A DNA stretch of 64,000 nucleotides from Oopsacas minuta. Its lineage: Eukaryota; Porifera; Hexactinellida; Lyssacinosida; Leucopsacidae. Positions within the stretch are counted from its first letter, which is position 1. Every line of letters begins with the position of its first letter. Under the pieces are notes generated by a model that saw only the letters and a program-made list of their open reading frames with translations, was not told where the DNA came from and ran no database searches. Location of the stretch: assembly GCA_024704765.1 (NCBI GenBank), contig JAKMXF010000310.1, positions 1,044,696 to 1,108,695 on the forward strand, given 5' to 3'. A program made the position numbers and the translations under genes. Below are positions 10,516 to 22,279 of the stretch, in pieces.

Positions 10516-11615
10516 GATAAAATCTTTCTGCTATGTCATAAATCCGAGGCACGAAGTGTTGAATTTATCCCGTCGCGTAGCGACCAGACCACTAAGAAAT
10601 GAATCTGTTTAATACTTAATCTAACCTGAGGAAATACGCAGTTGTGCAGCGCGCTAGTATTTGATAAACCGAATCTTATCGATTATCAAAATTCGTTACT
10701 CTGGTAATGTCTCTCTCTATAAGTACTACGTAATGCATAACTAGTTAGAAGATTTTCACTCATTCTAAATTTTTGATAATTTTCTACACTAGCTTTAGTT
10801 AGAGAAACTTCTTCCAAACCTGGCAACGCTATTGCTGTGGATAATTCCATAAGTTTATACGGGTTTTTTAATGTAATTTATCATTTTAGGAAAAAAGAAA
10901 ATAACACAAAAAGGATGAAATGGTACTTACAGTTCTTAGTCGAATTGGTCAGAAAGCGTATTGAATAGCAGGGTTTCCGTGGGAAAGAGGATTACTATAA
11001 AACCATGGATTCTCTGGATTAAGCCCTGTGCATTCTAACTCTTTTTCCCTTTCACTGTAATTCTGTCTCAGGTATATCCCTTCCCTTTAGTAATTAATAC
11101 AACATTGATCCCCCTTAAACATCCGTAGGCAAGTAGCGTGGAAATTCAATAGGAAACGCCATAGGATTTACCATATTGGCAAAACCAATGAGAATTCCCA
11201 CAAAAATCCTATGGGAATGGAATGGGAATGGCAATTGTAATTCAGTTCCCAAAGCAACCCTGTTGACTAGTAAATTTGTACAATGTGTTTAAAGTATTAG
11301 CAAATATAAATCCTTGAAAATGTAAAGGTGTGAATTTAGTTTCTGTTCGAATGTTTTGCAATGGTATAATAATATGGTAAATGCCACAAATAATTGATAG
11401 GTGTCAAGTTTTCTCCGCTGAAATCGGTTCAACTAGGAAAGGGATGATCCCAGCATAATGCAGCAGATTAACTCAAAATATAAAGGTATTGTGCATTTTA
11501 GGTATATTATTTCATGGTTCCGGATTCCGAGGTTGCTCTGCCAGACACATATGTATATGAGGTAAAGAAAATAACATTTCAAGTATAAATCACAAAAATA
11601 AACGCTCATCATTAC
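10516..11615. other. Intron stretch without recognised genes
   Basis: Between exons 11616 and 9770. It holds a tract of imperfect 'GGGAATGG'-type repeats near 11150-11250, related to 35140-35400 and 37100-37290. I see no exon of the required phase and no element ends. Confidence 0.4.
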
Positions 11616-11774
11616 ATTCCATCAAAAACTTGGATATTGATAATCCTCCAATTCGGGCAAGAGAATTCAGAATCGTTAAAAAGTAGAGTTAAAGAATCGA
11701 TCAAAGTGTTGTATTCAGCCACAGTCCGAGATCCATTGAAGTAAACTGAAGAATTTTGGGATTCCATAGATATT
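11616..11774 (-). CDS. Cadherin-like repeat exon with 'FNGSRTVAEY' and FDG motifs
   Basis: A CTTTTTAG acceptor and a GTAATG donor bound 159 nt. After one carried-over base come 52 codons, including 'FNGSRTVAEYNTLIDSL' and 'WRIINIQVFDG'. These are the GEA....Y...L and R.I....FDG strands in the correct order and spacing. The two trailing bases AT complete an isoleucine codon with exon 9770, giving 'FDG(M/I)FLAQLNYTV'. A longer open frame on the same strand from about 11910 includes non-family sequence upstream of the acceptor and should not be taken as the gene start. Confidence 0.75.
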
Positions 11775-12246
11775 CTAAAAAGTAATGGGAAATAAATATT
11801 TGTGAACTGTGTACTATAATATGCAATATATAAGATATCCCTGAAGAGAAATAGATAGAATATCCCTGACTTATTGAGGATAACACAAACTCATAAACTA
11901 AAGAATACAATATATAATGAGGGAAAAATAGAAATATAAAGAATTTAGATGTTACTTAAAAAAGATACTAGTGTGATTCGTTTGTTATGTCATTACTCAA
12001 TGGCATTATAGTCAGCACTGCGTGCCTCTGATTTAACTTAAGTAAGAAACAGCCAGATTTCTTAATCGTTTTAGTTGCTAAGCGGAGGGATAAATCGATA
12101 ATCCGTGCCTCGAATTTCAAAAAGAACAGAAAAGTTATGAATTGATTATTCTTGGTCCATCCAAATTAGCTTTAATAGCTTTCTGACAGTAGAACTACTA
12201 ACTAACTTATGGTCGTATTATTGATCTAGGCACTTCATGTCTCGAG

Positions 12247-13033
12247 TAGGGATCGACCGGGGCCGGACCCCGGCCAAAAAGTTGAGAACCCGGCACTTGG
12301 CCAGCAGGGGTGCTTAATGAAATTTATGCTAAGAGTTATTTCAAAAGCAAAACATCATAGGTTTGGCACGAAAGAAATCTAAATGCGAGATACCTAATCA
12401 AAATATATACGTATCTCTATATTATATCTAAATCTTGCTTGTATCAAATCTTCACTATCATCATCAATTTTCTCGACGTGTTGATTAGGCAGAACTACGT
12501 CAGGAGTAAGGCATTAGTTGATCGTGTTAAACAAGATCGCGATCCCGATTTCGATCATTTTTCCGATCTTTTGTGTAATATTCAAGACATATTTTGATAG
12601 TTACATCATTTCTTATGCCAAAAGAAACATAGGTGGAGAATCAACGTATTCTATGAACGAATATTACTGATTGTTGAACCCAAATTTGAAACAATTACCT
12701 AAGTATAAAAAACGCTAATGATAGTAGCATTCAAAGTATACAAAAATGATCGAAAATTTTTGTGCAAAAAAGGATCGCGATCTTACATCCGATCCTTAAT
12801 AAAACAATGATCGCCGATCGTCGCCAGATCATAAAAAGGTATCGCGAACGTGATCGAGCGATCAATGATCGTACGATCCTAATGCCCTAGTCAGGAAGTG
12901 GTTGAAGTAATTTGAATGAGCCAAATCCAACAGCTCTTAGGTTGTACTTGAGGAACTAGGAATCGACCGCCGGGCCTCGGTCCCGGCTGAAAATTGGTAC
13001 TTTTTCCCGGCCCCGGCCTCCGGCCGATCCCTA
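12247..13033. mobile_element. hAT-like non-autonomous element with perfect 8-bp target duplication, 787 bp
   Basis: The ends are inverted: TAGGGATCGACCGGGGCCGG on the left and CGGCCGATCCCTA on the right. Both sides carry the identical octamer GTCTCGAG (12239-12246 and 13034-13041), the 8-bp duplication that hAT elements make. The terminal ~50 bp are strikingly GC-rich compared with the surroundings. No transposase remains. A second element is nested at 12507-12889. Confidence 0.85.
12507..12889. mobile_element. Nested hAT-like MITE rich in GATC, 383 bp
   Basis: It begins TAAGGCATTAG and ends CTAATGCCCTA, with flanks GTCAGGAG (12499-12506) and GTCAGGAA (12890-12897) as a 7-of-8 target duplication. 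The interior carries many CGATC/GATCG words near both ends. Related fragments are at about 48925-49040 and 62525-62640. It was inserted into the element at 12247-13033 and is therefore younger. Confidence 0.78.
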
Positions 13034-13074
13034 GTCTCGAGTAACAGGGAACTAAAAAATGTTTGAATATAATG

Positions 13075-13380
13075 AAGACGTCATAATTCCGTGATGAGTA
13101 TGAGTTGGGTGAAGATCATAACGTGAGGAGATGGAAATGAATCATATTGAGGTGTACCTGTGATTCAAATTCCAACCATCTACCCTATACGTATTGACTG
13201 AGCAGTGGATAATAATGTGATTTATCGAATTCCGAAAGGTAACAATTACGTCATAGTTCATCATATTTGTGATTTCTACCAAAATTAGAACTTGTCAAGC
13301 AAGTTCCAAAATACCACTCACTGGACCGTATGCCAAAATCAGCCCTGAGGGTCTTCAAGATTTTTAATCAATTCCGAAAA
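13075..13380 (-). repeat. Dispersed repeat family R1 copy
   Basis: Reverse-oriented copy with 'TTGAGGTGTACCTGTGATTC' and the 'CACTGCTCAGCCAATA'-type phrase in inverse. It belongs to the same family as 10088-10515. Confidence 0.65.
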
Positions 13381-14420
13381 TACAAATTAACAATGATTAA
13401 ATAGTATTTTAGATTGAATATAAATCGAGACGACTAAATAATCGCTTCCCACCATAAGTCCATATACAATACCGAATTGAAAGAAAGAATCTACGTAGCT
13501 CAAATTTAGGGAGTGGTTAAGCTGTTAAAGCGGTCTTCCTTTTCCAACCACAAAAATGAACAACTTCTACTTTAAGTTGATTAAATCGTCGTAGTATAAC
13601 GACTCCAATTAATCCCTACTTCCTGAAGTATGAAGATGTCTAAACCGAGATTCTAATTCCTCTAAGAGTTTTCGAATTTTCCGGAGACGAAGCCTTCGAG
13701 CATGGATGAACTACTATTTCCATAACACCCTTCACTTTCAATGACTTTGAAAGGAGATTTCCAAGGTGGAAAATCTAGTGTACTTTAAACTAGGTCAATC
13801 TCCTATTTTCCCAAAAACTGCAAGGAATACCTATCACTTGGAATCATTGATGGTCTTCAACAACAGCTCACCCACAAACATTATACGACTCAAGCCAATA
13901 GCATCAATTTCCTACCTAACAGCTTGATAAATATCAAGTTTTCAATTCCTGTTATAGAATTACGAAGGTCAATTTTCTATTTTATCTCGAAAAAAGATGC
14001 ATTTTTAGCTTATTAAACTTCTTTGAAATGGCATATTGGCTTTTCAATATAACCGATAATATTTAGGGATGAAGCCAGGCTCTACCGTTTGAGGGGGCAG
14101 TGGCAACTAGTAGAGAAGTAGCAAGCAATTTAAATTGGTCAGGTTGACTTATAGTTCTATACAAATATGTGGACCAAGGCCTTCATCTGGGCGGGTGATT
14201 CACTGTGGGCAAAATGGGTACTTTAGTGGAAAGGGGCATCCATATAATTTGCTACATATGCGAAAATATTCACTTATAGTAATTTGATAGTGAAAGATCA
14301 ATTTGAAATATCAAAATTGGTATACAAGTAAAAAATAATACATTTTGACTTGATTTGAGATAAAATGTAGGTATGATATTTATGCTATTAAATTTGTTAA
14401 TATTGGCGACCAACGAACTA
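13381..14420. other. Intron stretch without recognised genes
   Basis: Scattered AT-rich sequence between exons 22006 and 11774. I see no coding motif, splice-bounded exon or clear repeat ends. Confidence 0.35.
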
Positions 14421-14600
14421 CAGTAGAACTCGGATAAGACTTACCCCTTCGGGAAACAAAAAGTAGCAGGTAGTACCCAAAGTACGTCTTATCCCAATAT
14501 TCTTCCAATACAATTAGTCCCAAATTGATCATCCGTTGTTGAGATAAGTAAGTGCTAACCAAATGTATGTCTTAAGCAGAGTATTAACCAGGTTCTACTG
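14421..14600. mobile_element. Pogo/Tigger-like MITE, 180 bp
   Basis: It starts CAGTAGAACTCGG and ends CCAGGTTCTACTG, with TA directly outside on both sides. The interior repeats 'AAGACTTACC'/'GTCTTATCCC'-type phrases. The small open frame on the minus strand here is inside the element and is not a gene. Confidence 0.7.
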
Positions 14601-15844
14601 TATTATGTACACCACAACAATAAAATATATGATAATTACATTAAGCTTGTTTAAGTTGAATCAAGACTTATGGTTGAAAGATAACAACATATGTATATGC
14701 CAATGGGGACAAGGTACATAGTCAATCGAGAAACTTCTAAACAAATGACAATTGTGCAGTTAAGAGAAAATGTTTCGAGATCCGAATTGATGTTACAGTA
14801 GAAACAGTAGAAAGGCAACTAATGTGAAATGAAATAGCGATTGTTGTCCAGGGGCAACACCCTGGACAGCTCTTGGGACTAACAACGCCCCCCTCAGACA
14901 TCAGGTTGATGATTATCCTCCCTCCACCAGAAATTCCTGGACCCACTACTGTATACCCATTAACTCAGACAGCCATAAAGTACTCGCAACCAGTGAAGTA
15001 GCCATGGGGTTTCCCATTATCCAGGAACCCGTGCTACATCTAAGTCGGATGCACTTTTTGCAGTGTTTTCATTTCAGCAAATTGGTAAGTAATTGATGAT
15101 GTTATAAGGGTTGTGCACAACTGAAAATTGTTTTCTGAACTAGCAGAAGTGGCTTCATTGAGCAACCCCATTAAGAAACCCCCTTTCAAATTGTTGGCTA
15201 TGCCACTGCTCGCAAAGCTTATGTTCAGCCTGCTACTTCCTTTGAATAATGACGGTTCTGCCATTGGTGCCCCCACTATTATCCGATTTCGAAGTTTGCA
15301 CGTTGGTTAATATAGCATTAGGAAATTCGTGGAACATATAAGTATGTAGATTTCTTTAAAGTTCTCAAATTCCCAAGATATTTTCTCCTCCCAAAACCTA
15401 AACATCCACTTATTCCACTATGTTCACATACTATTCAAAGATAACATATCAAAATGTATTATTTGGTAAGGGAGGTCGGGAATATCCTATATATTGGCTT
15501 TCCTGATTTTACGAAAATTGTAACGATCTTTTTGCGAATTAGGGCCATATTGGGTGAGCGGATGCCCATGGAATTTGTGCGCCAACTCATATTCAGTTCC
15601 GCCATAATACAAAAGGATAGGGATGGTGGGCCAGATGTCATCTTCGCTCGCCAATGGTAACGAAAATCGAGTTAAAGTATATTGACAAAATAAGTGGAAC
15701 CCAGGGTCTGCGCGATAAATCGGAAACGTCAAACGTGCCAACTTTTTCATGACAATATTTTATATAGTGTCAAAAACGGTTATAGATCATTAGGTATCAA
15801 AATTTGAATATAGATTATTAGTTAACCTTCTATATTATCTCAAA
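14601..15844. other. Intron stretch with overlapping short frames but no supported gene
   Basis: Short frames occur on both strands at 15040-15310 and 15454-15750 without family motifs. The phrase around 'CTATATATTGGC' at 15488 recurs at 15953, and a 'GTATGGGAAGTCGG'-like phrase at 30818, so part of this is dispersed repeat. Confidence 0.35.
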
Positions 15845-16326
15845 GCACGGACTTCCAAAATATACGGACTTTCAACTTCATTTTACTGTAAAATTAGCAT
15901 AGGCAGAAAACAGGCACAAAATGTATTACAAAGTTATGGGAAGTTGGATTTTACTATATATTGGCTATCCTGATTTGACCATAACTTCATGGTCAAATTG
16001 GTAAAAACGCAAAACTACAAATAAATATGACTTCCCATACGCTAATAATATATTTCATGTGTCTAAAGCTAACTGATATGGACATTGTGACAAAATTATC
16101 GTATAAGCAAATGTGTGAATATCGCATAACTTAGATTCCACAACTATTTCCGGTAAACTAATATGACCTTTGGACCCCAAAATATTACTTCCTATAAGAT
16201 AAAAATACATTTTCAGTGTCTGTCATTAGCGGATTTCGGGATATCAAGAAGTATACTATACTGTTTTCCGCGGTAATTTCACCGTAAATTGAAGTTGAAA
16301 GTCCTTGTATTTAAGAAGTCCGTGCT
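15845..16326. mobile_element. Inverted-repeat element, about 480 bp
   Basis: The left end 'GCACGGACTTCCAAAATATA' and the following 'CGGACTTTCAACTTCA' are matched in inverse at the right end 'TGAAGTTGAAAGTCCTTGTA...AGTCCGTGC'. No coding sequence is inside, and no clear target duplication was found. Confidence 0.65.
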
Positions 16327-16873
16327 CAAAGATGGAGTGTTTGCAATATATATTTGACAATTACGCCAGCAGATTAAGTCATTTCGATCGGAAAATTTTT
16401 ACTATGTAAATTTTTGACAAAAGGAATAAATGTATGCAGATGATTCAATAGGAGTAGAACCCACTGTGCATTTACGCTAAATGCTTCTTATGTCAGTCAA
16501 GTAGAAAAGCTAAACCTGTGTACCAGTAAAGAAATCTGTTTTTCAATAAAGCACTGGAGACACAAGAAAGGCCAGACGAATAGAAGTATAGATATTTACA
16601 TTAAAGAAGCATCCGAAGACCTAGCGAAGCAGAGGTCTATGGGGAATGAGAAGTATATTTCGAAATATATTGGCCAAGCTTATTTTCTATTCAAGGAGAA
16701 AATTCCACATCCAACTAAATTTGAAATTTAGCATCCTTGATCCCTGACTTGTCGAATGAGTGATGATATAGATATCTGGGCACAGGATCGAGACCACAAT
16801 GAACTTAAAGGAAAAATATTATTTTAAGTTATTTGAGTTGTTCGATAAAGAGAATTTCACAGCCACCAATGAT

Positions 16874-17003
16874 CAGTGTTTCCCATAAGATATGTGTAAA
16901 GCGCTCATTTTAGGGATTGAGTTTCATATAGCCCTCATTTTAACGCTGCTGGATATCCTAAGCGCGTTAAATGACGCGGTAACGCGGGATAGGGGAAACA
17001 CTG
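16874..17003. mobile_element. hAT-like MITE, 130 bp
   Basis: It starts CAGTGTTTCCCATA and ends TAGGGGAAACACTG. The flanking octamers CCAATGAT and CAAATGCT match at 6 of 8 bases, compatible with an old 8-bp duplication. The interior has inverted 'AGCGC' phrases. Its ends resemble those of 56425-56786. Confidence 0.7.
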
Positions 17004-17247
17004 CAAATGCTGCCGCCGCTTTCACTAAAAGTTAAGTTCGAACTAGGAAATTTAAGTAGCCTACCTAGGTTGCTTATGATAATTTTCTAACAATGACCTA
17101 GTGTACTTATTTTAAAAATGGAGGGCAATGCCCCCAATTTCCATCCTTGCACCCCCTTCCCACCTCCATTCTGGAACATGAAACATTCTTACTTATAGGA
17201 TCTATTGTGCCCAATATGCATAGGACAATTAAGGCTTTCTTCTAACT

Positions 17248-17881
17248 CAGTGTTTCTCAACTTCCGACATCGCATTCCTCCCTTAGCGACCCTCAGGTTC
17301 TTCCATGCCTCCATATCTTTGAATCATCATTATACCTTATTCTTGTAATAGTAATGATTGATTTCAGTTAGTCGACCAAACAAACAATTGTTGTCTAATA
17401 ATTGAGTGATTATCTTACCAATATCCAAGATTAGAATCGATTTTCGATTCGTTTATGCAACTTCAATGAGAACCTTGGGCCTGATGCTCAGAAATTTTTT
17501 CGTTTTGGCATTTTGAATAGAACTACGTATAACAATCCAAAATATATAACAAATAATGCATAAAATATGATGTTGACATCAGCACTTATACATTAGCTAA
17601 ACAGTGATAATGTTACCGAACAAGTATTATTATTCATAAATATTAAAGGCCTATCTATATTCGATGTATAGATGTTTGGATGTGTTTAATCAATATTATT
17701 TGGTTTGATATTATAATATAAATATTTGTCCAGGTTCTGAACCCGGTGAAGTCGAAATTAATTGACTAGGTGAATCGATTTTGAGTAGTCAGTAACCCAT
17801 TAGACCTGGTTGATAATCCTTAAACAAAATCCTCCCTAATTCCTCCCCAGGGGGCCAAGTGGACCCCGTTGAGAATCATTG
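17248..17881. mobile_element. hAT-like non-autonomous element, 634 bp
   Basis: It starts CAGTGTTTCTCAAC and ends GTTGAGAATCATTG, with TTCTAACT before and TCCTAACT after (7 of 8). The sub-terminal text reads like many hAT ends (GCGACCCTC... and ...GGGGCCAAGTGGACCCC). No transposase frame survives. Confidence 0.78.
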
Positions 17882-18542
17882 TCCTAACTCAATTATTGTT
17901 AGGAAATCTCATTTGAATTTCTTGTTTTTTTGAATTCCCTACACTTGGAATATTACTTCTTAACATTTTCTAGAGGGGTTGAACCTTTTTTTCGCTTACT
18001 CGCTACGCTCGTTCGTAATACGTATTGAATTTGAGAGGTCATTATTTGAGAACGGATAGAAATGTGGAAATAGTCCAGTTTAACCCAGGGGTCAGGAATA
18101 ATACAATCAATGTTACATAATTTCATGTATTATTTGTATGTAATGGATGAATTTAGGATCATGAATGTGGGGTATAATAATTATGTTAGAAAAGGATCCA
18201 TGGACGGCTAGTGGTATGATCACATTTAATGCACCATTACGACCCTGAATAATTGGGAACAATTAGATAATAAGGGTATACTTTCCAACTCTTGACTGAA
18301 AATCCCTGGATATAGGGAAAATATGTTGTACAATTCCTCGAACTCCTGAACCTCCAATTTTCTGCTGGCTCTCTACGCTCACCCGTACTTTTAAAATTTA
18401 ACTTTACAATACAAAAAAGGTACTTTAAAAGTTACAATTGCCCCATTTAATGCGATCTGCCCCCCCCCCAATATTTTCATTTTGTTACGCCGCTGGTCTA
18501 AACCCTTGTACCAGGATATTTTCCAAGGCCATTAACAAATTA
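17882..18542. other. Intron stretch without recognised genes
   Basis: Holds 'CTCGCTACGCTCG'-type palindromic words at about 17998 and 18371 that recur across the window, a C-homopolymer at about 18461, and no coding motif. Confidence 0.35.
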
Positions 18543-19008
18543 CAGTGGATCCCGATTATTATCATACCTCTCGTGTATGAGTGATTTATAACATTAGGGG
18601 ACGTTCATGTGTTACGTAACGCTACCAAGGGAGGAAGGTGGCATGCAAAGTGTGATAGTCCATCTTTTTTGTATTACAAAACAGTAAAAAAGCGTGATAC
18701 AGGGAGGACCGGAGGCAAAATTTAGGGAAATTGGAGTTACGTAACGTTTGAACGGCGCCTTATCCAGGTTATTCTATATCCGGGAAATAAGTTCCCCGCT
18801 ATATGTAATATTTCTCGTATGAATGTGATATTATCCGGGATATTTTGGGAATCCAATTCGTATACGTAATATGTGTATTGCCATTAAAATACTGAACAGG
18901 AACCTAAGCAAGTTGTTCCTGTTCAATATTAAATGACAACACGCAAAGTAGATTTTTATGAAATAAGCAGGTAGTCTATTAAGCGGTATGATGACACGGG
19001 ATCCACTG
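18543..19008. mobile_element. Pogo/Tigger-like non-autonomous element with a nested inverted repeat
   Basis: The outer ends CAGTGGATCCCG and CGGGATCCACTG are exact inverses, flanked by TA on both sides. Inside, 18598-18765 has its own inverted ends around 'GTTACGTAACG' and 'TTACGTAACGTTTGAACGG', suggesting a second small element inserted in the first. The minus-strand frame at 18831-19103 crosses the element boundary and is not a gene. Confidence 0.78.
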
Positions 19009-20800
19009 TAACAAAAATAGGTATCTCCATAGCCTACTAAAGATACGGTCTGATCATTACTTTGGACTAGGGATAAGAGGAAGTGGAAATATTTTGATGG
19101 CAAATTCTATAATCGCCGATAATAAGAAACTGGTACGTTTTCACCCGAATAAATGTATTATTGATATGTAGGAATTCACAAAAGCCACACACTCGTGAAA
19201 ATTCTCAGATCGAAGTGACGTCATTTGTTAGCGTAATGGGCAAATATATGTGAAAAACTGCTTCATCTTTCAAACCATGTAGAACGTTAATTATTAACCT
19301 TTGTTCAAAATGCAGTAGTTTCTATTAAAACCCCAAACCACCTCTACCGATGATAGGTATAAAGCACCGGTCTCACCAAGCTTATACACAAATGTCTCTA
19401 TACACAACTGCCATACTCCTGTTATTCATAGAATTGATATGATCCAATTTACATCACAGAGTTTAGAATTACGCAATAGTTCATAAATATTCTGCGTACG
19501 TTCTTATCTTTAGATTCCTAGTTCAATACAATTAGAAAACATCTGATTACAAAATAAGTTACAGACTGAAATTGTATTCGCGGAGTCTCAGTTACAGTTG
19601 TCAGATTTCCAAATGCCAAACCCGGACAATTTACTCTCTACAGTGTTAACCATAATTCTGCTTAATATTGGATTAAAATTCGAATGCGATATACATCGAA
19701 CTCTGAAACAGTCATCCAGCATACAGGCCCGAAATGAGAACTTTGGGCTCATGCAATTAAATTATCCGGACCCCTTGACATAGATGAATTTTCAGTAAGT
19801 AATTATCCTAAAATATTTGAACGACCGAGCGTAGCGATCGAATAGAGTTTTACCTTCTGCAAGGTAGTTCACTGGACAATCAGTATATGTAATACCAAGG
19901 GGTAGTGATGTATCTCGCAAATTTATGACGAGCGAGCGTAGCGAGCGAGAACATTTCTGTGTTTTCCAAGAATCTAGTCAAACTTAGATAAGTATAGAAG
20001 ATATTGACAGTCCTAAGTAGTCGGAAAGTAATCAAAATTCTCCATTCCCGGACTCCGGACACGAATCACTTGAAAGCCAGATTGTCCGGCTCAACACCGA
20101 CGCGTGGCAACCCTAATTACACTACTAAGTTTACTTGTAGATAATGTTAGCTTGGCCTAATACAAAATTGTCACAAATTGTCCATAATATCATATCTACA
20201 AATTTGTCAGAAATCAAGCCAAAATCGGGTTAAATACTACTTGCACACAAATTTGTTGTTTTCAATCGATTTATTATAAGTAAATATTTTCTCATCAGTA
20301 GCTAGTATATACATACCAATTTTCAGTAAAACACCTAACTGTGCCTACTGTGCGACACCTATATAAACCGGAAGACCTCTATAATCCGACAGTCTTTCTG
20401 TCCTGAAATGGCCTCAGACAATACAAATTTGCATCATAATTCGACATTTGATAAACCGACAAAATTTTCATATCCAATGAGTGTCAGTCTATGCAGGTTC
20501 CACTGTATTTATAATAATATGGGCCAAAATGATCACATCAGACTAAATGCTCTTCCAGCTGTTCGGATAGGCTAGGTGTCAGATAATTGAGGGTATACTG
20601 TACTCAGATAATATGTCTCGTTGATTTACGTAATTGCCACTTAATTCATTATGTTGCATTAGTAGTGTAGGACTCAAAATTATTGTAGATTGACTGAATT
20701 AAAGCTGGATTTTATATGTCAATGTTTCCTAACAATCAAAGTATTATTAATTGAATCCTAACTCAATTCGGAAAAGTTAATTAAGATACTAACTAAATAA
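19009..20800. other. Intron stretch with degraded repeats
   Basis: Contains several 'GAGCGTAGCGA' palindromic words (19826-19840, 19930-19950), and a stretch at about 20350-20513 with 'AACCGGAAGACC' and 'GGTTCCACTGTA' that looks like a worn pogo-type MITE. No exon or transposase was seen. Confidence 0.35.
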
Positions 20801-20984
20801 AAATGTATAAAATTAGAACCTGTGCCGACAACTTAGTATATTGGTTAAATTTGTTTAAATTGGCACTAGTGATGGGAGGTACTATGTGTATTTGGATAAC
20901 TTTTCGTTTATAGTGTCTCCAATTACTTGTGCCACTTTAAACAAATTTAATCTATATACTAAGCTGTTGGCATAGGTTGTAATG
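20801..20984. mobile_element. Palindromic MITE of family M1 (copy c)
   Basis: The left end has 'GAACCTGTGCCGACAACTTA' and the right end the inverse 'TAAGCTGTTGGCATAGGTT', with a short interior. An R2 copy follows immediately on the right, as also follows copy b at 4655. Confidence 0.68.
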
Positions 20985-21490
20985 TATCCCATTTGGCATC
21001 TACTATTCGATCTCATATAAAAATGTGCTATAAGCACTCTACAATTACGTGACGTAATGTTGACTTGGCAAAAAATCCAAAATATATACAAATTGTGAAT
21101 GTGATTTTTTTGAAATCTGAAAAATCCACATTTTTGCTTGATCATCATTACTCCACCATGGTTACGTCATCATTATCATGCGCAATGTGCCTGTCGTAAC
21201 ATTTAGTACACTTCATCAGTTGGAAATACTCTTCTCTCTCTCTCTCATAAAAAATTGAGCTATTAGCATTCTATTCGTGACGTCATGTTGACTTAGCAAA
21301 AAATATAAAAAATTTTTGAGAATGTGCCTTAACACTCACGTTTTGTCCAATTTTTCGAAATCTCACTTGTTAAAAAATTTGCTTCGTCATCTCCACTATG
21401 GTGACTTCATAGTTATGGTAGCCAATGTGTCCATCCTAACCTATACTACACTTCATTCTTTGTAAGTATTACTGTACTGTTATCATTATT
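20985..21490. repeat. Dispersed repeat R2 copy
   Basis: Shares 'AATGTATCCCATTTGGCATC' and the alternating 'TGACGTCAT' and 'CTACACTTCATC' phrases with 4662-4835 + 6204-6245 and with 28446-28800. It seems internally duplicated, since the same phrases appear twice at about 21140-21230 and 21370-21460. Non-coding. Confidence 0.6.
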
Positions 21491-22005
21491 GAGTTATTCG
21501 CGGTTCAAATTTTACCTGGTTTATGACAAGCAAATCGCGCAAATTGTGTCGATAATTCTTTTTCTATATTCTAGCGATTGTGGAATAAGTTGAATCATGT
21601 AAATGCCATCGTATACTGTTTATACCTTCCTATTAGGATTTTGCTCCTTGTATTCTATTATCCAAAACCTAATACAATTCCTATGGAAAATTCAGTAAGT
21701 GGTACAAAAGTGGCAAATTGTGTCAGATCAAATCGTAACCTTCAGTGCACACCGTACAGTAAAGACCCTTAATCTATTATGGATTTGGGAGTGCACCGTC
21801 TACGGTTAAAGAAAAATTAAGAAAAAATATAGGCAACCATTTCAATACTAGCCCACTATACTAGAGAAAGTCGCAATTAGCCAATTTATAGAGAAAAATC
21901 GCCCTTTGGCCAATTTCATTTAATTTCTTTGGAAAAACATAGCAATCCATATCGAATATTGGCGACGTATAATGAAAAACAAAGAAGAAGTTAAGACAAA
22001 CTCAC
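21491..22005. other. Intron with a partial R4 repeat
   Basis: Between the R2 copy and exon 22006. It includes an R4 fragment at 21830-21870. The frame at 21578-21772 has no supporting motif. Confidence 0.35.
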
Positions 22006-22150
22006 CCACTTGTACCAGTTTCACCAAAGATATACTCTCCCAAAAAAAGGGCAGGGTAAACAGTCAATCTTAGAGACTCAATAAAATGAACTTGATTATC
22101 ATCAATATCAGTAAGCGTAAGGTTGGAACCAAAACGTAAGATGTTCATTC
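22006..22150 (-). CDS. Cadherin-like repeat exon with LTDIDD motif
   Basis: The acceptor is TTTTATTCAG and the donor a near-consensus GTGAGT. The 145-nt exon has two leading bases, 47 codons and two trailing bases. It contains 'FGSNLTLTDIDDNQVHFIES', the D-x-D strand followed by the 'A.V.L.....' strand of a repeat. The trailing GG plus the first base of exon 11774 makes glycine and continues in frame. Confidence 0.72.
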
Positions 22151-22279
22151 CTGAATAAAATGCAAAATAACCTCATGTTGAGATCGAGGAAAATACACAT
22201 GAATAATTATGTGTCCAAAGTCAAAAGTAAGTGTACATAGTAGTGTTTCATACTATCCATTAATAAAACGAAATTAATC

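Noticed and set aside
15040-15750. Overlapping 60-87 aa frames on both strands
   Set aside because: No family motif or splice support, and parts recur elsewhere as repeat DNA.
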